Numbered from the stretch's first letter, positions 17,877-27,760 are shown. The stretch is DNA of 64,000 nucleotides from Rhizobium sp. S152 (GCF_030380735.1 NZ_JAUDRZ010000002.1:62001-126000); one strand, 5' to 3'. The notes: a model not told the origin generated them from the sequence alone. A program made the numbers and translations.

Positions 17877-18374
17877 TTACTGTGGCTTCGACATGTCCAT
17901 TTGCGGTTGCGAACCCTTCATGCCGCCGCTGGCGCCGCCGACCGTGAAATCGACATCCACAGAGCCCGCCTTTTCGAATGTCAGCGTCGCCTTGATGCTC
18001 TCGCCCTGCTTGAACGGCTGGGCCACGTCCATGAACATGATGTGATAGCCGCCCGGCTTGAGTTCGACCGTCTGTCCGGCCGGAATGGATAGCCCGCCCG
18101 CGACGGACCGCATTGTCATGATCCCGTTCTTGACGCTCATTTCATGGATTTCCGCCGAGTTGGCGCGATCCGAGTTGATGCCGATGAGCTTGTCGTCGGT
18201 CGATCCGGTGTTCGTCAGCGTCAGGTAGCCGCCCCCCACCTTGGCGCCGGGCACCATGGCACGGGCATTCGGCTGCTCGATATCGATATCGCCGGCCTTG
18301 GTGCCGCCAGCGGCCGCGTGGACGGCAAGGAGGCATGAAAGGAGAAAGCCTGTCAGTACGGTCTGTTTCTTCAT
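17877..18374 (-). CDS. Periplasmic copper chaperone PCu(A)C
   Basis: 165-residue exported protein with a signal peptide (about residues 1-22). The Cu(I) site follows the H-X10-M-X21/22-H-X-M family pattern: His77, Met88, His111 and Met113. A Met-rich tail (GGMKGSQPQMDMSKPQ) may add a weak copper site. PCu(A)C delivers copper to the CuA centre of cytochrome c oxidase or serves in copper uptake from the periplasm. It lies upstream of copD on the same strand, which supports a role in copper acquisition. No CueR dyad is visible upstream. Confidence 0.92.
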   Translation of the reverse strand: MKKQTVLTGFLLSCLLAVHAAAGGTKAGDIDIEQPNARAMVPGAKVGGGYLTLTNTGSTDDKLIGINSDRANSAEIHEMSVKNGIMTMRSVAGGLSIPAGQTVELKPGGYHIMFMDVAQPFKQGESIKATLTFEKAGSVDVDFTVGGASGGMKGSQPQMDMSKPQ

Positions 18375-18534
18375 GATGTTGCGCTTTCGAAGCGGGCAGG
18401 CGTGCCGGTCGCCGCGATCGCGGCCGTCACCTTGTGAAGCGGATCGACGCCACGACGACGACGACGTCTCTCAATAGCCTTGCGTCACGGATTTTGAAAG
18501 AGGATCCGATATCAATGAATGCGCTGTCTCTCGG

Positions 18535-20049
18535 TCACCATTGCCCCAGAACCTTCATCCGTTTCACCGGTTCTGGTAATGATTCCGGCGACAGCGGATG
18601 TTGTTGCAGCGAGGCGCAGCGCAGGATTCCCACCGATAGGCCGATGAACATCCAGTAGATGTACGGGATGACGTTGACGCTGCTGACGGTGACAAGGGTA
18701 ATCGCAATCGCGACCACCGTGCCGAGTATCGCGCTCGCATGCCATTGCGGCCCCTGGGCACTGAAGCTGAGCTTGATCAGGCCAGTGATCAATATGACGA
18801 AGATCGCACAGAACACCGCCATGGTCACAAGACCGTAGGTCAGCGCGGTGCCAAGGTAGGTGTTCACGATATCGACGATGCCTTCGCCCTGGATCATCGC
18901 GTGCATTTCGGGGGTCGTGAGGAAGTTGGGATCGCCGAAAAGCGGATTGCGCCCGATGACGATCATCGACGCCTCGAAGAGCTTTACGCGGTAGTCTTCG
19001 GTATTCGTATCCTTCCCGATGAACGGCAGTACGGCGACGATCTTCTCGCCGATCGGCGAAAGCATCAGAATTGGCAGCAGAGCGACCGCCGCCAGGCCGG
19101 CACGGACCAGGTTCGTAAGGACGCCTCGTTGCATGAGCAAGGTGACCGCGACCAGAGCGACGGCACCGACCCACGGGCCACGCGACACCGTGACAAAGAG
19201 GCTGAGCGATATCAATCCGACGGCAAATATCGACGTCTTGTCTGAAAAACTGGGCTTCCTGGTTGCAAGAAGGCAGCCGATCGCGGTCATGCATGTGAAA
19301 CCGAGCGAAATCGGCTGGGCGGTCGATACGACCGCGCGCATCACCCCGCTGCGGAACATATAGGGAGACGTCATCGAGACACCCCATCCGGCCTCGACTG
19401 CCTGATACAGACGCCACATCTTCACCGCCTCGATAAGACTGATTGCGGCGATCGGCAAGACGGCGACGACGAACGCGGCCATTACCTTCTTCAAGTCGGT
19501 GGGGCTGGTAAGCGTGCGACTGAAGACGAAGTAGGGAAGCAGAATATCGAGGAAGGACGTCAGCATCATGCGCATCACGTCCGTGCTTTTCCCCAGACGT
19601 ACGGTCAACACGATCACGATAAGCGTGTAGAGCAGGACGAATTTGTCCACCAGGGTCAAGCTTCGGGTTTCGCGGAAGACGCGCATTGCCAGCGGCGCCA
19701 GGAAAAAAATGGCGAGCAGCCGCGATGGATTGAGATAGATCAGCGTCCCGCCGTTGGCTCCAAGGCCCGCCAGGACGTCGATCGCCGGCGCGCAGAACAT
19801 CAGCACGATATAGAGGTATATCGGATTGAAAGGCTGCCTATGGCAGTAGATGCTGAGCAGGCCGAGAAAGACGGCAAAGAGTACGAAGTTGTGGGTGATG
19901 AAGACGACGGCGACCGTGGCGAGCCAGCATCCCGCCCACATCGTGAACTCCTGCCGCGGAACGAAAGGTGCCGAGTATCGTCGCGCGAGAAAGAGGGCGG
20001 GGATTGCCGCGAGATAAACAAAGACTAGCGCGCGAGCATATTCCGGCAT
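18535..20049 (-). CDS. Wzy/O-antigen ligase-like polysaccharide membrane protein
   Basis: 504-residue polytopic protein with about 11-12 membrane helices and a large loop near residues 330-390. The segment VSRGPWVGAVALV matches the Wzy_C/O-antigen ligase motif SRG.w. Such proteins polymerise lipid-linked repeat units or ligate them in the periplasm. The start is the ATG at 20049 with GGAG 10 bp upstream; a TTG at 20088 in the same frame lacks an SD. It lies 84 bp downstream of a Wzx-like flippase on the same strand, and both belong to the polysaccharide locus. Polymerase is more likely than ligase given this neighbour. Confidence 0.82.
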   Translation of the reverse strand: MPEYARALVFVYLAAIPALFLARRYSAPFVPRQEFTMWAGCWLATVAVVFITHNFVLFAVFLGLLSIYCHRQPFNPIYLYIVLMFCAPAIDVLAGLGANGGTLIYLNPSRLLAIFFLAPLAMRVFRETRSLTLVDKFVLLYTLIVIVLTVRLGKSTDVMRMMLTSFLDILLPYFVFSRTLTSPTDLKKVMAAFVVAVLPIAAISLIEAVKMWRLYQAVEAGWGVSMTSPYMFRSGVMRAVVSTAQPISLGFTCMTAIGCLLATRKPSFSDKTSIFAVGLISLSLFVTVSRGPWVGAVALVAVTLLMQRGVLTNLVRAGLAAVALLPILMLSPIGEKIVAVLPFIGKDTNTEDYRVKLFEASMIVIGRNPLFGDPNFLTTPEMHAMIQGEGIVDIVNTYLGTALTYGLVTMAVFCAIFVILITGLIKLSFSAQGPQWHASAILGTVVAIAITLVTVSSVNVIPYIYWMFIGLSVGILRCASLQQHPLSPESLPEPVKRMKVLGQW

Positions 20050-20133
20050 CGCCTTACTCCACCGCCTGTTCCGCTTTGCCCGAGGCAAACCGGCGCGCCG
20101 CGCGAGATCTGGTTCTGATCAGCCAATAAAACA

Positions 20134-21612
20134 TCATGCCGCAATTCCCGCGCTGACGTAGCTTATGAACGACAACAGCACGCGACCGATCAAATATCCC
20201 GCCGGCCAAGCCAGGAGGATGAAAACCTCGAACGCCACGCTGTTCAGGCGATGCCGGGAATTATAGAAGAATATCAGAGGGATGATCGGCAACTGGTGGA
20301 GAGCGGCCGCCCAAAGCGCACCTTCGAAACCGAACAGCCAGTAGGAGATCGGTACTGCGACGAAAAGCAGTCCCGCCTTGGCGAGGTTCAGTATGCCGAC
20401 GTTTCGCGGCTCGCCGATGGCGAGATAGACCGAGTTCATTATCCCATAGCGAGCCGTTACCAGGCTGAAGGACAGGATCTGAAGCATGGGTCCCGCGGCA
20501 GCGTAGCGATCGTCGTACACGAGGTCGACGACGAGCTGTCCGCACGCAAAGATGCCGCCGGCCCCAAGAAGGTAGAAAATGTCGAATGAAGCGCGCAGCT
20601 TGAGATAGGAGGTTCGAAAACGCTCGCGATTTTCCCGCGCCATCTTGCTGAGGGCGGGCAGGGTCACGGAGCTCTGAAGGCGCGCGCCCACGCCGTCCAG
20701 TATGCCGATCAGCCCGAATGCGAGCGTGTAGAGACCGAACGTCTGTGTGCTCGCCCAGCTTCCCATCATCATCTTGTCGCCATTCGAAGCAAGGATGGTG
20801 AAGAACGACGAGAACATGATCCAGCGACCGAAACGCAATAGTTCGACCGCAAACTTTCGGTTCAGCCGGAAGCGGTCCTGCCGGCCGGGTATCCAGACGT
20901 GGCTGAGGATCGTGGTGATCAGCGCGGATGCCGGACCGAAAACGATGCATGCCCAGACGGAATGAGTGAGCCAGGCCACGGCCAAGCCCAACGCGGTTGC
21001 GCCCAGCTGGCTGTAGAGATCTATCATCGTGATGCGGTTGAGGCCCATCCGGCGATAGCTCGTGATGCGCTTCGTGGACTGGAAGCCGTCGATGAAAATT
21101 CCCGATGTGCCCAGGATGATGACAAGCGGCAATTCGGGTGAAGCGTAGACGGAATGCGCGGGCATCCATCCGAGCGACGCGGCATGGCCGATCGCCACGG
21201 CGATGACGATGCAGCCGATCCAGATCAGCGTGCCGCGAATGATCTGGACGACCCAGACGGTGTCCAGGAATTCCGGGTCGTCTCCCCTGGGGCTCTGGAT
21301 AACGGCCTGATGCAGGCCGATGTCGGCAAGCAGCACGACGATATAAGACACCATGGCCGCGGCCGCGGCGATCCCGAACATCTCCGGTGCAAGAAGCCGC
21401 GTCAGGATCAGATTGCTGGCGATCCGCACGAACTGACTGGCGACATAGCCGCCGGTGCTCCAGCCGGCGGCGCTCAGGATGAGCGTCCGGTTGCTTTTCT
21501 GAGGTGCGGGCGAAGGTCCGTCGTGCAGGCGTGGCGACGGATCTTGCGCGGATAGGCTGGGCATGCGTGGCGGCTTTCGCTCTCTGCTTGGACGTTCGAG
21601 TTCGTAGGTCAC
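20134..21612 (-). CDS. Wzx-like polysaccharide flippase (oligosaccharide exporter)
   Basis: 492-residue member of the MATE/MOP flippase superfamily with about 12-14 helices. GWSTGGYVASQFVRIASNLILTRLLAPEMFG near residue 60 is the typical N-terminal signature of polysaccharide export proteins. It should flip lipid-linked repeat units across the inner membrane. I use the GTG at 21612 because GGGGAGG lies just upstream; the ATG at 21564 (MPSLSAQ) is an alternative with a poor SD. It is followed by the Wzy/ligase-like gene. Confidence 0.85.
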   Translation of the reverse strand: MTYELERPSRERKPPRMPSLSAQDPSPRLHDGPSPAPQKSNRTLILSAAGWSTGGYVASQFVRIASNLILTRLLAPEMFGIAAAAAMVSYIVVLLADIGLHQAVIQSPRGDDPEFLDTVWVVQIIRGTLIWIGCIVIAVAIGHAASLGWMPAHSVYASPELPLVIILGTSGIFIDGFQSTKRITSYRRMGLNRITMIDLYSQLGATALGLAVAWLTHSVWACIVFGPASALITTILSHVWIPGRQDRFRLNRKFAVELLRFGRWIMFSSFFTILASNGDKMMMGSWASTQTFGLYTLAFGLIGILDGVGARLQSSVTLPALSKMARENRERFRTSYLKLRASFDIFYLLGAGGIFACGQLVVDLVYDDRYAAAGPMLQILSFSLVTARYGIMNSVYLAIGEPRNVGILNLAKAGLLFVAVPISYWLFGFEGALWAAALHQLPIIPLIFFYNSRHRLNSVAFEVFILLAWPAGYLIGRVLLSFISYVSAGIAA

Positions 21613-21864
21613 GCGACCTCCCCGAGATGCCCGGTCAACGCTGCCGGCGATATCTGCGATATCAGTCTGCTGTTGTCCGCATTGGCCAATTTGTCGAACA
21701 TCCGAAACTCTACCAAATACAAAAGAGGCGACGCGAGGCCACGGAGGCCGGATTCTGCCCATGTGGCGGCACAAACTCAATTACGTCTTTAGGCTGTGGG
21801 CTTAGCTTCACCAAGGCCGGTCCGTCTTCCTCAACCCGTCTCCGGTGCGCCCGGCAACGCAGGA

Positions 21865-22659
21865 TCACGTGGCCTTTCCCGGTGGTCGTCGGGTGACCAG
21901 CTCGCGCAGGAACAGCCGAGCCAGCGGTGCCACCGCGAATACGTATCGCCGCCACAGACGTCGTGGATCGGTGCCCAGGCGATGAGCCCATTCGAGCCCC
22001 CACCGCTGCATCCAGAGCGGAGCGCGCGTCTTGCTGCCGACGAGAAATTCCAGTGACGCACCGATGCACAGGCCGATCCCCGACGCGTCTGGTCGCTGGG
22101 AGATCGCATGGGCGATCTTCTCGGACTGCGGCGACCCGATCGCTATGAAAACGAAGCGGGCGGCCTCGGCGGCAGCGAAGTCCACGCAGGCCGCGAACGC
22201 CGCCGGATCGTGCAGGACACCGCGTGGAGGGACGTGGCTGCGGAAGCGGATGGTCGGATAGACGGCTTCCAGACTACGAACGACACCTGTGTCGCTGGCG
22301 ATCAGCGCGACGACGTCGCCGTCCCGGATCACCGATTTGAACAATCTCGCCGTCAGATCGGAGCCGGTGACATGCGGCAGGTCCAGTGACAAGACATGGG
22401 CGAGGGACGAAATCGGCTTGCTGTCGCAAAGCGACATCCAGGCCTCGTCGTAGCAGGGAACCAACCCCCGGTTGCCACTCAGCCGAACGACATGATCCAC
22501 ATTGGGGGTAACCACATACCGGAACTTGCCGCCGGCGGTTCTTTCGACCAGGTCGACAAACGCGTCCTGATCGATGCCGTCAAAGGGTGCGCCGAGAAAG
22601 TGCCGGCGAACGCCCGTATCGGCACCGGCGGTCGTGGCCGGTATGTCCAACGCTGTCAT
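21865..22659 (-). CDS. WecG/TagA/CpsF-family glycosyltransferase
   Basis: 264-residue GT26 enzyme. The family motifs are clear: TPNVDHVVRL near residue 47, AIGSPQSEKIAHAI in the nucleotide-binding half, and the C-terminal ASLEFLVGSKTRAPLWMQRW with GLEWAHRLGTDPRRLWRRY. These enzymes transfer a sugar such as ManNAcA or N-acetylmannosamine from a UDP donor to a lipid-linked acceptor. Two consecutive ATG codons (22662 and 22659) follow GAGGA; the second has better spacing. It lies 250 bp upstream of the flippase on the same strand and divergent from the GT2 gene. Confidence 0.9.
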   Translation of the reverse strand: MTALDIPATTAGADTGVRRHFLGAPFDGIDQDAFVDLVERTAGGKFRYVVTPNVDHVVRLSGNRGLVPCYDEAWMSLCDSKPISSLAHVLSLDLPHVTGSDLTARLFKSVIRDGDVVALIASDTGVVRSLEAVYPTIRFRSHVPPRGVLHDPAAFAACVDFAAAEAARFVFIAIGSPQSEKIAHAISQRPDASGIGLCIGASLEFLVGSKTRAPLWMQRWGLEWAHRLGTDPRRLWRRYVFAVAPLARLFLRELVTRRPPGKAT

Positions 22660-22887
22660 CATGCTTCCTCGTGTCTCCGCAGCGGCGCGTTGCGCCGGAT
22701 CCGGAATAGGAACGGCGATCAGCGACAGTCTCGGCGCTAGACTACAGAGTTGCCGAAGCCGTACAATTCTCCCTATCTCAGCATTTTGGGGTATGGTCAT
22801 TGTATAACCGGATATTTAAATGATGGCACTTCAGATAAATATTACGATTATGTAGTAAATGTCGGCGCTTGTGGCGGAGATATATTG

Positions 22888-24126
22888 ATGCAAGATAGCG
22901 CGGCGTGGATTTGGCTGACGATCGGAGAAACAGCCGTGCTTGCTACAACGATACTTTGCGTTGCGACTGTTGCCGCTGCCATCCTGATGTTGCCTGTCCT
23001 CCTCTTCGCCATCGAATGCATAGCGGGCGTCTGGCCGTCCGTCCGGCGTTCCTCGAGCACGAGCGCCCGGCCGCCCGTCGCGGTCCTGATCCCCGCTCAC
23101 AACGAGAGTTCCGGAATAGCATCCACCCTGAGGAACGTCAGGGAGCAGGCAAGGCCGGGTGATCGGCTCGTCGTCGTTGCCGACAACTGCGACGATGACA
23201 CCGCCGAAATCGCGCGATCGGAGGGAGCGGAGGTCGTCGTGCGAAAAGACCCGGTCAACCGGGGGAAAGGTTATGCGCTGGACGCGGGCATCCGCTATCT
23301 CGCGCAGACACCCTGCGATGTGGTGATGATCCTCGATGCCGATTGCCGCATCCAGCCCGGGACGATCAACGAACTTGCAGCCGCGGCTCTGTCTACCGGT
23401 CGCCCTGTGCAGGCGCGAAATCTCGTCCACGCGCCGCCGGGTTCAGGCCTCAATCTTGCCGTTGCGGAATTCGCTTTCCTCGTGAAAAACCACGTCAGGC
23501 CGCTCGGCCTCTCCCGGCTCGGTCTTCCCTGCCAGCTTACCGGAACGGGCATGGCCTTTCCCTGGGCGGTCATCGAGGGGGCGGATCTGGCCAATGGGCA
23601 TCGGACGGAAGATATGAAGCTGGGGCTCGAGCTTGCGGCCGCTGGTTATCCGTCGTCGTTCTGCAACAACGCGATGGTCACAAGCCTGTTTCCCTACTCC
23701 GATCACGGCCTGGAAACGCAGCGGCAGCGGTGGGAGGGAGGACACCTTTCGATGATGCGTTTCGCGTTCCGCTCGCTGTTCAGCGTAAGGCGCGGGTTGA
23801 CGCTTTCCTATCTCCTCATGTTGCTCGACGTCATGATCCCGCCGCTGACGCTTTTGGTCGCTGCGTCGGTCGCCATCCTTCTCCTCAACGCGGTCGTCGC
23901 GGTGTCGGGAGTGGGAGTCCTGCCGCTCGCCATATCCGGAGCGAGCCTTGTCTTGCTCGTCATTGCGGTTGGACTCGGGTGGCTTGCCCATGGGCGAACC
24001 GTCTTGCCGGCGCGCAATCTCGCGCAGATTCCGCTTTATGCAATCTCGAAATTGAAGAGCTATCCGAAGGTTGTTCTGTTGGGGAAAAACAGCACCTGGG
24101 TCAGGACCGACAGAAGCAGCAAATAG
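22888..24126 (+). CDS. Membrane-bound family 2 glycosyltransferase
   Basis: 412-residue processive-type GT2. One N-terminal helix (about residues 16-42) is followed by the catalytic domain: VAVLIPAHNES at 64-73, the metal-binding DAD at 150-152, acceptor-site ED at 241-242 and QRQRW at 278-282. At least two C-terminal membrane helices follow (about 300-385). The donor sugar is not readable from sequence. The ATG at 22888 is preceded by GGAGA. It diverges from the WecG/TagA gene across a 228-bp AT-rich promoter region. Its product probably adds sugars to the same polysaccharide. Confidence 0.9.
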   Translation: MQDSAAWIWLTIGETAVLATTILCVATVAAAILMLPVLLFAIECIAGVWPSVRRSSSTSARPPVAVLIPAHNESSGIASTLRNVREQARPGDRLVVVADNCDDDTAEIARSEGAEVVVRKDPVNRGKGYALDAGIRYLAQTPCDVVMILDADCRIQPGTINELAAAALSTGRPVQARNLVHAPPGSGLNLAVAEFAFLVKNHVRPLGLSRLGLPCQLTGTGMAFPWAVIEGADLANGHRTEDMKLGLELAAAGYPSSFCNNAMVTSLFPYSDHGLETQRQRWEGGHLSMMRFAFRSLFSVRRGLTLSYLLMLLDVMIPPLTLLVAASVAILLLNAVVAVSGVGVLPLAISGASLVLLVIAVGLGWLAHGRTVLPARNLAQIPLYAISKLKSYPKVVLLGKNSTWVRTDRSSK

Positions 24127-24274
24127 GAACCATCGCACACCGAAATAGGTAGGCCGCTATCGGCTACCGCACCAAAAGGCGGGGTTAAATGTTCCTCGGC
24201 CAAGCTTTAGACTGAGGCTTTCGGGCAAAGTGCATTCCTGATGAGCGTGCCCCGTGTTTAAGAGGAGTGGGAAA

Positions 24275-25810
24275 TTGCGCCGTCGCGATCTTCTGAAGGG
24301 TCTTTCCGCATCGCTTGTCTCCAGCCCCTTGCTGAACTTGCCGGCTTACGCGGCCACACAGCAGCACAAGACGGGCTGGGTCGGGATGAATCTTGCTCCG
24401 ACCGACTATTATTCCAACGAGATGCCGTTTGCCAATCTTGCCAAACTGGCATCCAGGTGGAGGCTTCAGGACCAGGGGCCGTTCAGCTGGGACTTGCCGT
24501 TGCCGCCGTTGACGGAAGACGGCTGCCCTACCTCTGTACCGCCCGACAGCTACGTGGAAACCTTCCTGCTTTCCACCAACGCCCGTAAATTCCTGCCTGC
24601 CGAACTCTTCGTTTCCTATGATGGGGAGGGGGTGCTGGAATATGCCGAAGGCGCACGGTTGGTGAAGCGCTTTCCGGGCGTGGATCAGATCAGGTGCCTT
24701 CAGACCAGCGACGTGCCGATGATGGCCCGGCTTGTTTCTACCAATCCCGAAAATCCGCTCCGCAACGTCTCGTTCCACGAGGGGCATGCAGCCCCTCCCA
24801 AGGAAACATTCCGCAAGGCCTTCCTGGAGCGAAATGCGTCGATGGCGGCGTTGCGTTTCATGGACTGGATGAAGACGAACGAGTCGAAGATCGAGCATTT
24901 CGAACAGCGCCCGATGAAGAACGCCTACACCCAATCGGAAAAGGGCGTGGCGCTGGAATACATGATAGAGCTCGCCAATGAATTGAAGAGTGCGCCGTGG
25001 TTCACGATGCCGCATCTGGCGACGGATGACTACGTGCGCCAATTCGCCGAGATGGTCAGGCGGGACCTTGATCCATCCTTGCCTGTTTATGTCGAGTATT
25101 CGAACGAGGTCTGGAACACCACATTCGAACAGGCCCGCTGGGCGCAGGCTCAGGGGTTAAGTGTGGGGCTGTCCACCGATCCTTTTGAAGCTCAGCTTCG
25201 CTTCTATTCGCAGCGTGCCACCGAGATGCTCGGGATATGGGATCAGGTGTTCGGTGCGGACAAGGCTCGGGTCTTGGGCGTCTACGCGTCACAGGCCGGA
25301 AATCCCGAGAGCGGCGAGACAATCCTCGGTTGGAAGGACGCGGGAAAATACGCCGATGTCCACGCGATCGCGCCGTATTTCGGCAACGGGTTCGGCGATC
25401 CCGCTAAGCTGGAGGAGGTGTCGCGGTGGAGCTTAGATCGCCTGTTCAGCGAGCTTGAAAAGGAAATCGACGGCAGCAACAAGAGCCTCATGGTCGCACA
25501 GGCGGCCCTGGCCAGGAAATTCGGCGTATCGATGGTGGCGTACGAAGGCGGCCAGCATCTGGTCGGCTATGGGGGAGCACAGAACGACGATCTGCTGACG
25601 ATGCTCTTTGTCAAGGCCAATTGGGATCCCCGCATGGGAGAGCTCTACCGCAAGTACATGGCCAACTGGCGAGCCGTCGGCGGCGGTACGTTCATGTTCT
25701 ACAGCTCCATGGGAAGCTACAGCAAATGGGGCAGCTGGGGCTTGCTCGAGAACGAGGACAAGCCGACCAGCGCGAAATGGGAAGCTGTGCGGAGTGCCGT
25801 GAAGGCCTGA
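24275..25810 (+). CDS. Tat-exported glycoside hydrolase-like protein of the polysaccharide locus
   Basis: 511-residue protein with a twin-arginine leader (RRRDLLKGLSASL, cleavage near AYA-AT). The mature part has VYVEYSNEVWNTTFEQARW, where the NE pair resembles the acid/base Asn-Glu of clan GH-A hydrolases, and a later VAYEGGQHL with a glutamate in nucleophile-like position. It may cut or bind a glucan-like polymer in the periplasm. I chose the TTG at 24275 because AGAGGAG lies 7 bp before it; the GTG at 24254 has no SD. It lies 148 bp behind the GT2 gene. The glycosidase role is inference; the family is poorly described. Confidence 0.72.
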   Translation: MRRRDLLKGLSASLVSSPLLNLPAYAATQQHKTGWVGMNLAPTDYYSNEMPFANLAKLASRWRLQDQGPFSWDLPLPPLTEDGCPTSVPPDSYVETFLLSTNARKFLPAELFVSYDGEGVLEYAEGARLVKRFPGVDQIRCLQTSDVPMMARLVSTNPENPLRNVSFHEGHAAPPKETFRKAFLERNASMAALRFMDWMKTNESKIEHFEQRPMKNAYTQSEKGVALEYMIELANELKSAPWFTMPHLATDDYVRQFAEMVRRDLDPSLPVYVEYSNEVWNTTFEQARWAQAQGLSVGLSTDPFEAQLRFYSQRATEMLGIWDQVFGADKARVLGVYASQAGNPESGETILGWKDAGKYADVHAIAPYFGNGFGDPAKLEEVSRWSLDRLFSELEKEIDGSNKSLMVAQAALARKFGVSMVAYEGGQHLVGYGGAQNDDLLTMLFVKANWDPRMGELYRKYMANWRAVGGGTFMFYSSMGSYSKWGSWGLLENEDKPTSAKWEAVRSAVKA

Positions 25811-25862
25811 TGGCCGGGTGCGGCCATCAGCGTGGCGACAATCGGCACGGCGATGCCGTGCC
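25808..25862. terminator. Two tandem hairpins between convergent genes
   Basis: TGATGGCCG-GGTG-CGGCCATCA (25808-25829) is a perfect 9-bp stem that starts in the stop codon of the glycosidase-like gene. A second stem, GGCACGG-CGATG-CCGTGCC, spans 25844-25862. Neither has a T-run, but they sit exactly between two convergent genes. Confidence 0.55.
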
Positions 25863-25867
25863 TGACA

Positions 25868-26668
25868 TCACAGCCCCGCGATCGTCCTGAGATCGTCGGT
25901 TGCGCCCGGCGCGGTCGCCAGCACGGGTGATCCCTTCGTCAGCCTTTCGCCTTCGGTCGGGAAGGGGTGAAACCAACCGCCGGCTTCCCTGACGAGGCAA
26001 TAGCCGGCCATGCAGTCCCAGGCGTGCATGTAGGGCTCGTAATAGCCGACCAGCCGGCCGGCCGCGACATAGGCGAGCATCAGCGCGCCGGAGCCGTTGC
26101 GGATGAAGTTGCCGCCGGCCTCCAGCAGGCTCTCGACCATCTTGCCGACGAAGGCCGGCGTCACGTAGTTGTTGGCGCCGATGCCGGTTACGGCGTTGCG
26201 GATGGTGCGGGATGGATCGAGCGTCAGGCGCTTGCCGTTGAGCGTCGCGCCAAGGCCGAGGCCGGCAGCGTAGAGTTCATTATGGCAAGGCGCGGAGATC
26301 ACGCCGACGACAGGCTCGCCGCCGTGGAGAAGGCCTATCGATACGCACCAGTTCGGCATGCCGTTGACGAAGGGGCTTGTCCCGTCGATCGGGTCGACCA
26401 CCCAGGTGAAGCCCGATGTCCCCTTTTCCAGGCCATATTCCTCGCCCAGCACGCCGTCATCGGGATAGGCATCCCTGAAGCGCGCGCGGATCAGGTTCTC
26501 GACCTCGCGGTCGGCGATCGAGACGACATCCTGGGGATCGCGTTTGGTTTCGATGACGAGCGTTTCGCGACGATTGAAATAATCGAGCGCAACTGCGCCT
26601 GCTTCCTTGGCTACCGCCGTGGCGATCGCCAGGCGCGCTTCCAGGCCGGGGACGATATGGGAGGTCAT
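25868..26668 (-). CDS. Inositol monophosphatase-family sugar-phosphatase
   Basis: 266-residue Mg2+-dependent phosphatase of the IMPase/HisN family. The metal ligands are present in GEEYG, WVVDPIDGTSPFVNG and, near the C terminus, HAWDCMAG. Substrates in this family include inositol, histidinol and sugar phosphates. It is the last gene of the SBP-permease-ATPase-phosphatase operon, 27 bp after the ATPase. AfuABC systems import hexose phosphates and some are accompanied by such a phosphatase, so dephosphorylation of an imported sugar phosphate is a plausible role here. Confidence 0.88.
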   Translation of the reverse strand: MTSHIVPGLEARLAIATAVAKEAGAVALDYFNRRETLVIETKRDPQDVVSIADREVENLIRARFRDAYPDDGVLGEEYGLEKGTSGFTWVVDPIDGTSPFVNGMPNWCVSIGLLHGGEPVVGVISAPCHNELYAAGLGLGATLNGKRLTLDPSRTIRNAVTGIGANNYVTPAFVGKMVESLLEAGGNFIRNGSGALMLAYVAAGRLVGYYEPYMHAWDCMAGYCLVREAGGWFHPFPTEGERLTKGSPVLATAPGATDDLRTIAGL

Positions 26669-26695
26669 GTGAAATTCCTTGGATAAACAGGCGGC

Positions 26696-27760
26696 TCAGC
26701 CGCTGATGATGGCGATGCCGCGGTCCTTGAAGCCGATTTCCACCTCGGTGGCCGGCGGCAAGCTTCTCTCCACGGCCGGATCGACGACGAAAAGCGTGCC
26801 TTTGCTGGTCTTCACCTCGTATTCGACGTGATCGCCCAGATAGGCGGCATGGGTGATCTCGCCGTTGAAGGCGCTTGCGGCCGTGCGCGGCGAAAGCGTG
26901 ATGGCGTTAGGACGAACCGCGAGCTGCGCCGGACCGGCCTTGAGGTTGCGGCCGGGCACGCGATGCCGGAGACCCTCGACATTGATCGTCGCGCGGCCCT
27001 CCTCGATATCGATCACCTCGCAGGGAACGACATTGGCTTCGCCCATGAAGTCGGCGATGAAGGCGGATGCGGGTGCGTCGTAGAGATCGCGCGGGGCGCC
27101 CTGCTGGGCGATCTCGCCTTCCTTCATGACGATGATCTGGTCGGATACCGCCAGCGCCTCATCCTGGTCGTGGGTGACGTAGACGGCGGTGAAACCAAGG
27201 CGCTGCTGCAGGTCGCGGATCTCGGTGCGCACCCGGCGGCGCAGACGCGCGTCAAGGTTGGACAGCGGTTCGTCGAGCAGCAGCACCTGCGGCTCCAGGA
27301 CCAATGCGCGGGCGACGGCGACGCGCTGCTGCTGGCCGCCCGAGAGTTCGGCCGGCAGGCGCTGGCCCATGCCGGCAAGGCCGACAAGGGCCAGCCCGTC
27401 GGCGGCACGCTCGTGCGCTTCCTTGCGCTTGATGCCTGATGATTCCAGCCCATAGGCAACATTGTCGAGCGCCGTCATGTGCGGAAAGAGCGCATAGGAC
27501 TGGAACACCATCGACACATCGCGTTCGTTGGCCGGCAGCATGGTCACGTCCTTGCCGCCGATCAGGATACGGCCGGACGAGGGGTGCTCGAGCCCCGCCA
27601 GCATGCGAAGTGTCGTCGTCTTGCCGCAGCCGGAAGGGCCAAGCAGCGTGACCAGCGTGCCGGGTTCGATGGTGAGCGACAGGTCCGGGATGGCGGTAAA
27701 GGCGCCGAAGGATTTACGCACGTTCTGGAAGACGACGGAGCCGGGACGGGTGGTGCTCAT
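26696..27760 (-). CDS. ABC importer ATPase (AfuC/FbpC/PotA type)
   Basis: 354-residue cytoplasmic ATPase. Walker A (GPSGCGKTT), Q-loop (VFQSYALFPHMT), signature LSGGQQQR and Walker B ([15 protein letters not shown]) are intact, followed by a C-terminal TOBE regulatory domain. The ATG at 27760 overlaps the permease stop by 4 nt, with GGAG upstream. The frame is open far upstream of this codon, to 28600, but that is a shadow of the permease gene. It energises the fused permease encoded just before it. Confidence 0.93.
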   Translation of the reverse strand: MSTTRPGSVVFQNVRKSFGAFTAIPDLSLTIEPGTLVTLLGPSGCGKTTTLRMLAGLEHPSSGRILIGGKDVTMLPANERDVSMVFQSYALFPHMTALDNVAYGLESSGIKRKEAHERAADGLALVGLAGMGQRLPAELSGGQQQRVAVARALVLEPQVLLLDEPLSNLDARLRRRVRTEIRDLQQRLGFTAVYVTHDQDEALAVSDQIIVMKEGEIAQQGAPRDLYDAPASAFIADFMGEANVVPCEVIDIEEGRATINVEGLRHRVPGRNLKAGPAQLAVRPNAITLSPRTAASAFNGEITHAAYLGDHVEYEVKTSKGTLFVVDPAVERSLPPATEVEIGFKDRGIAIISG

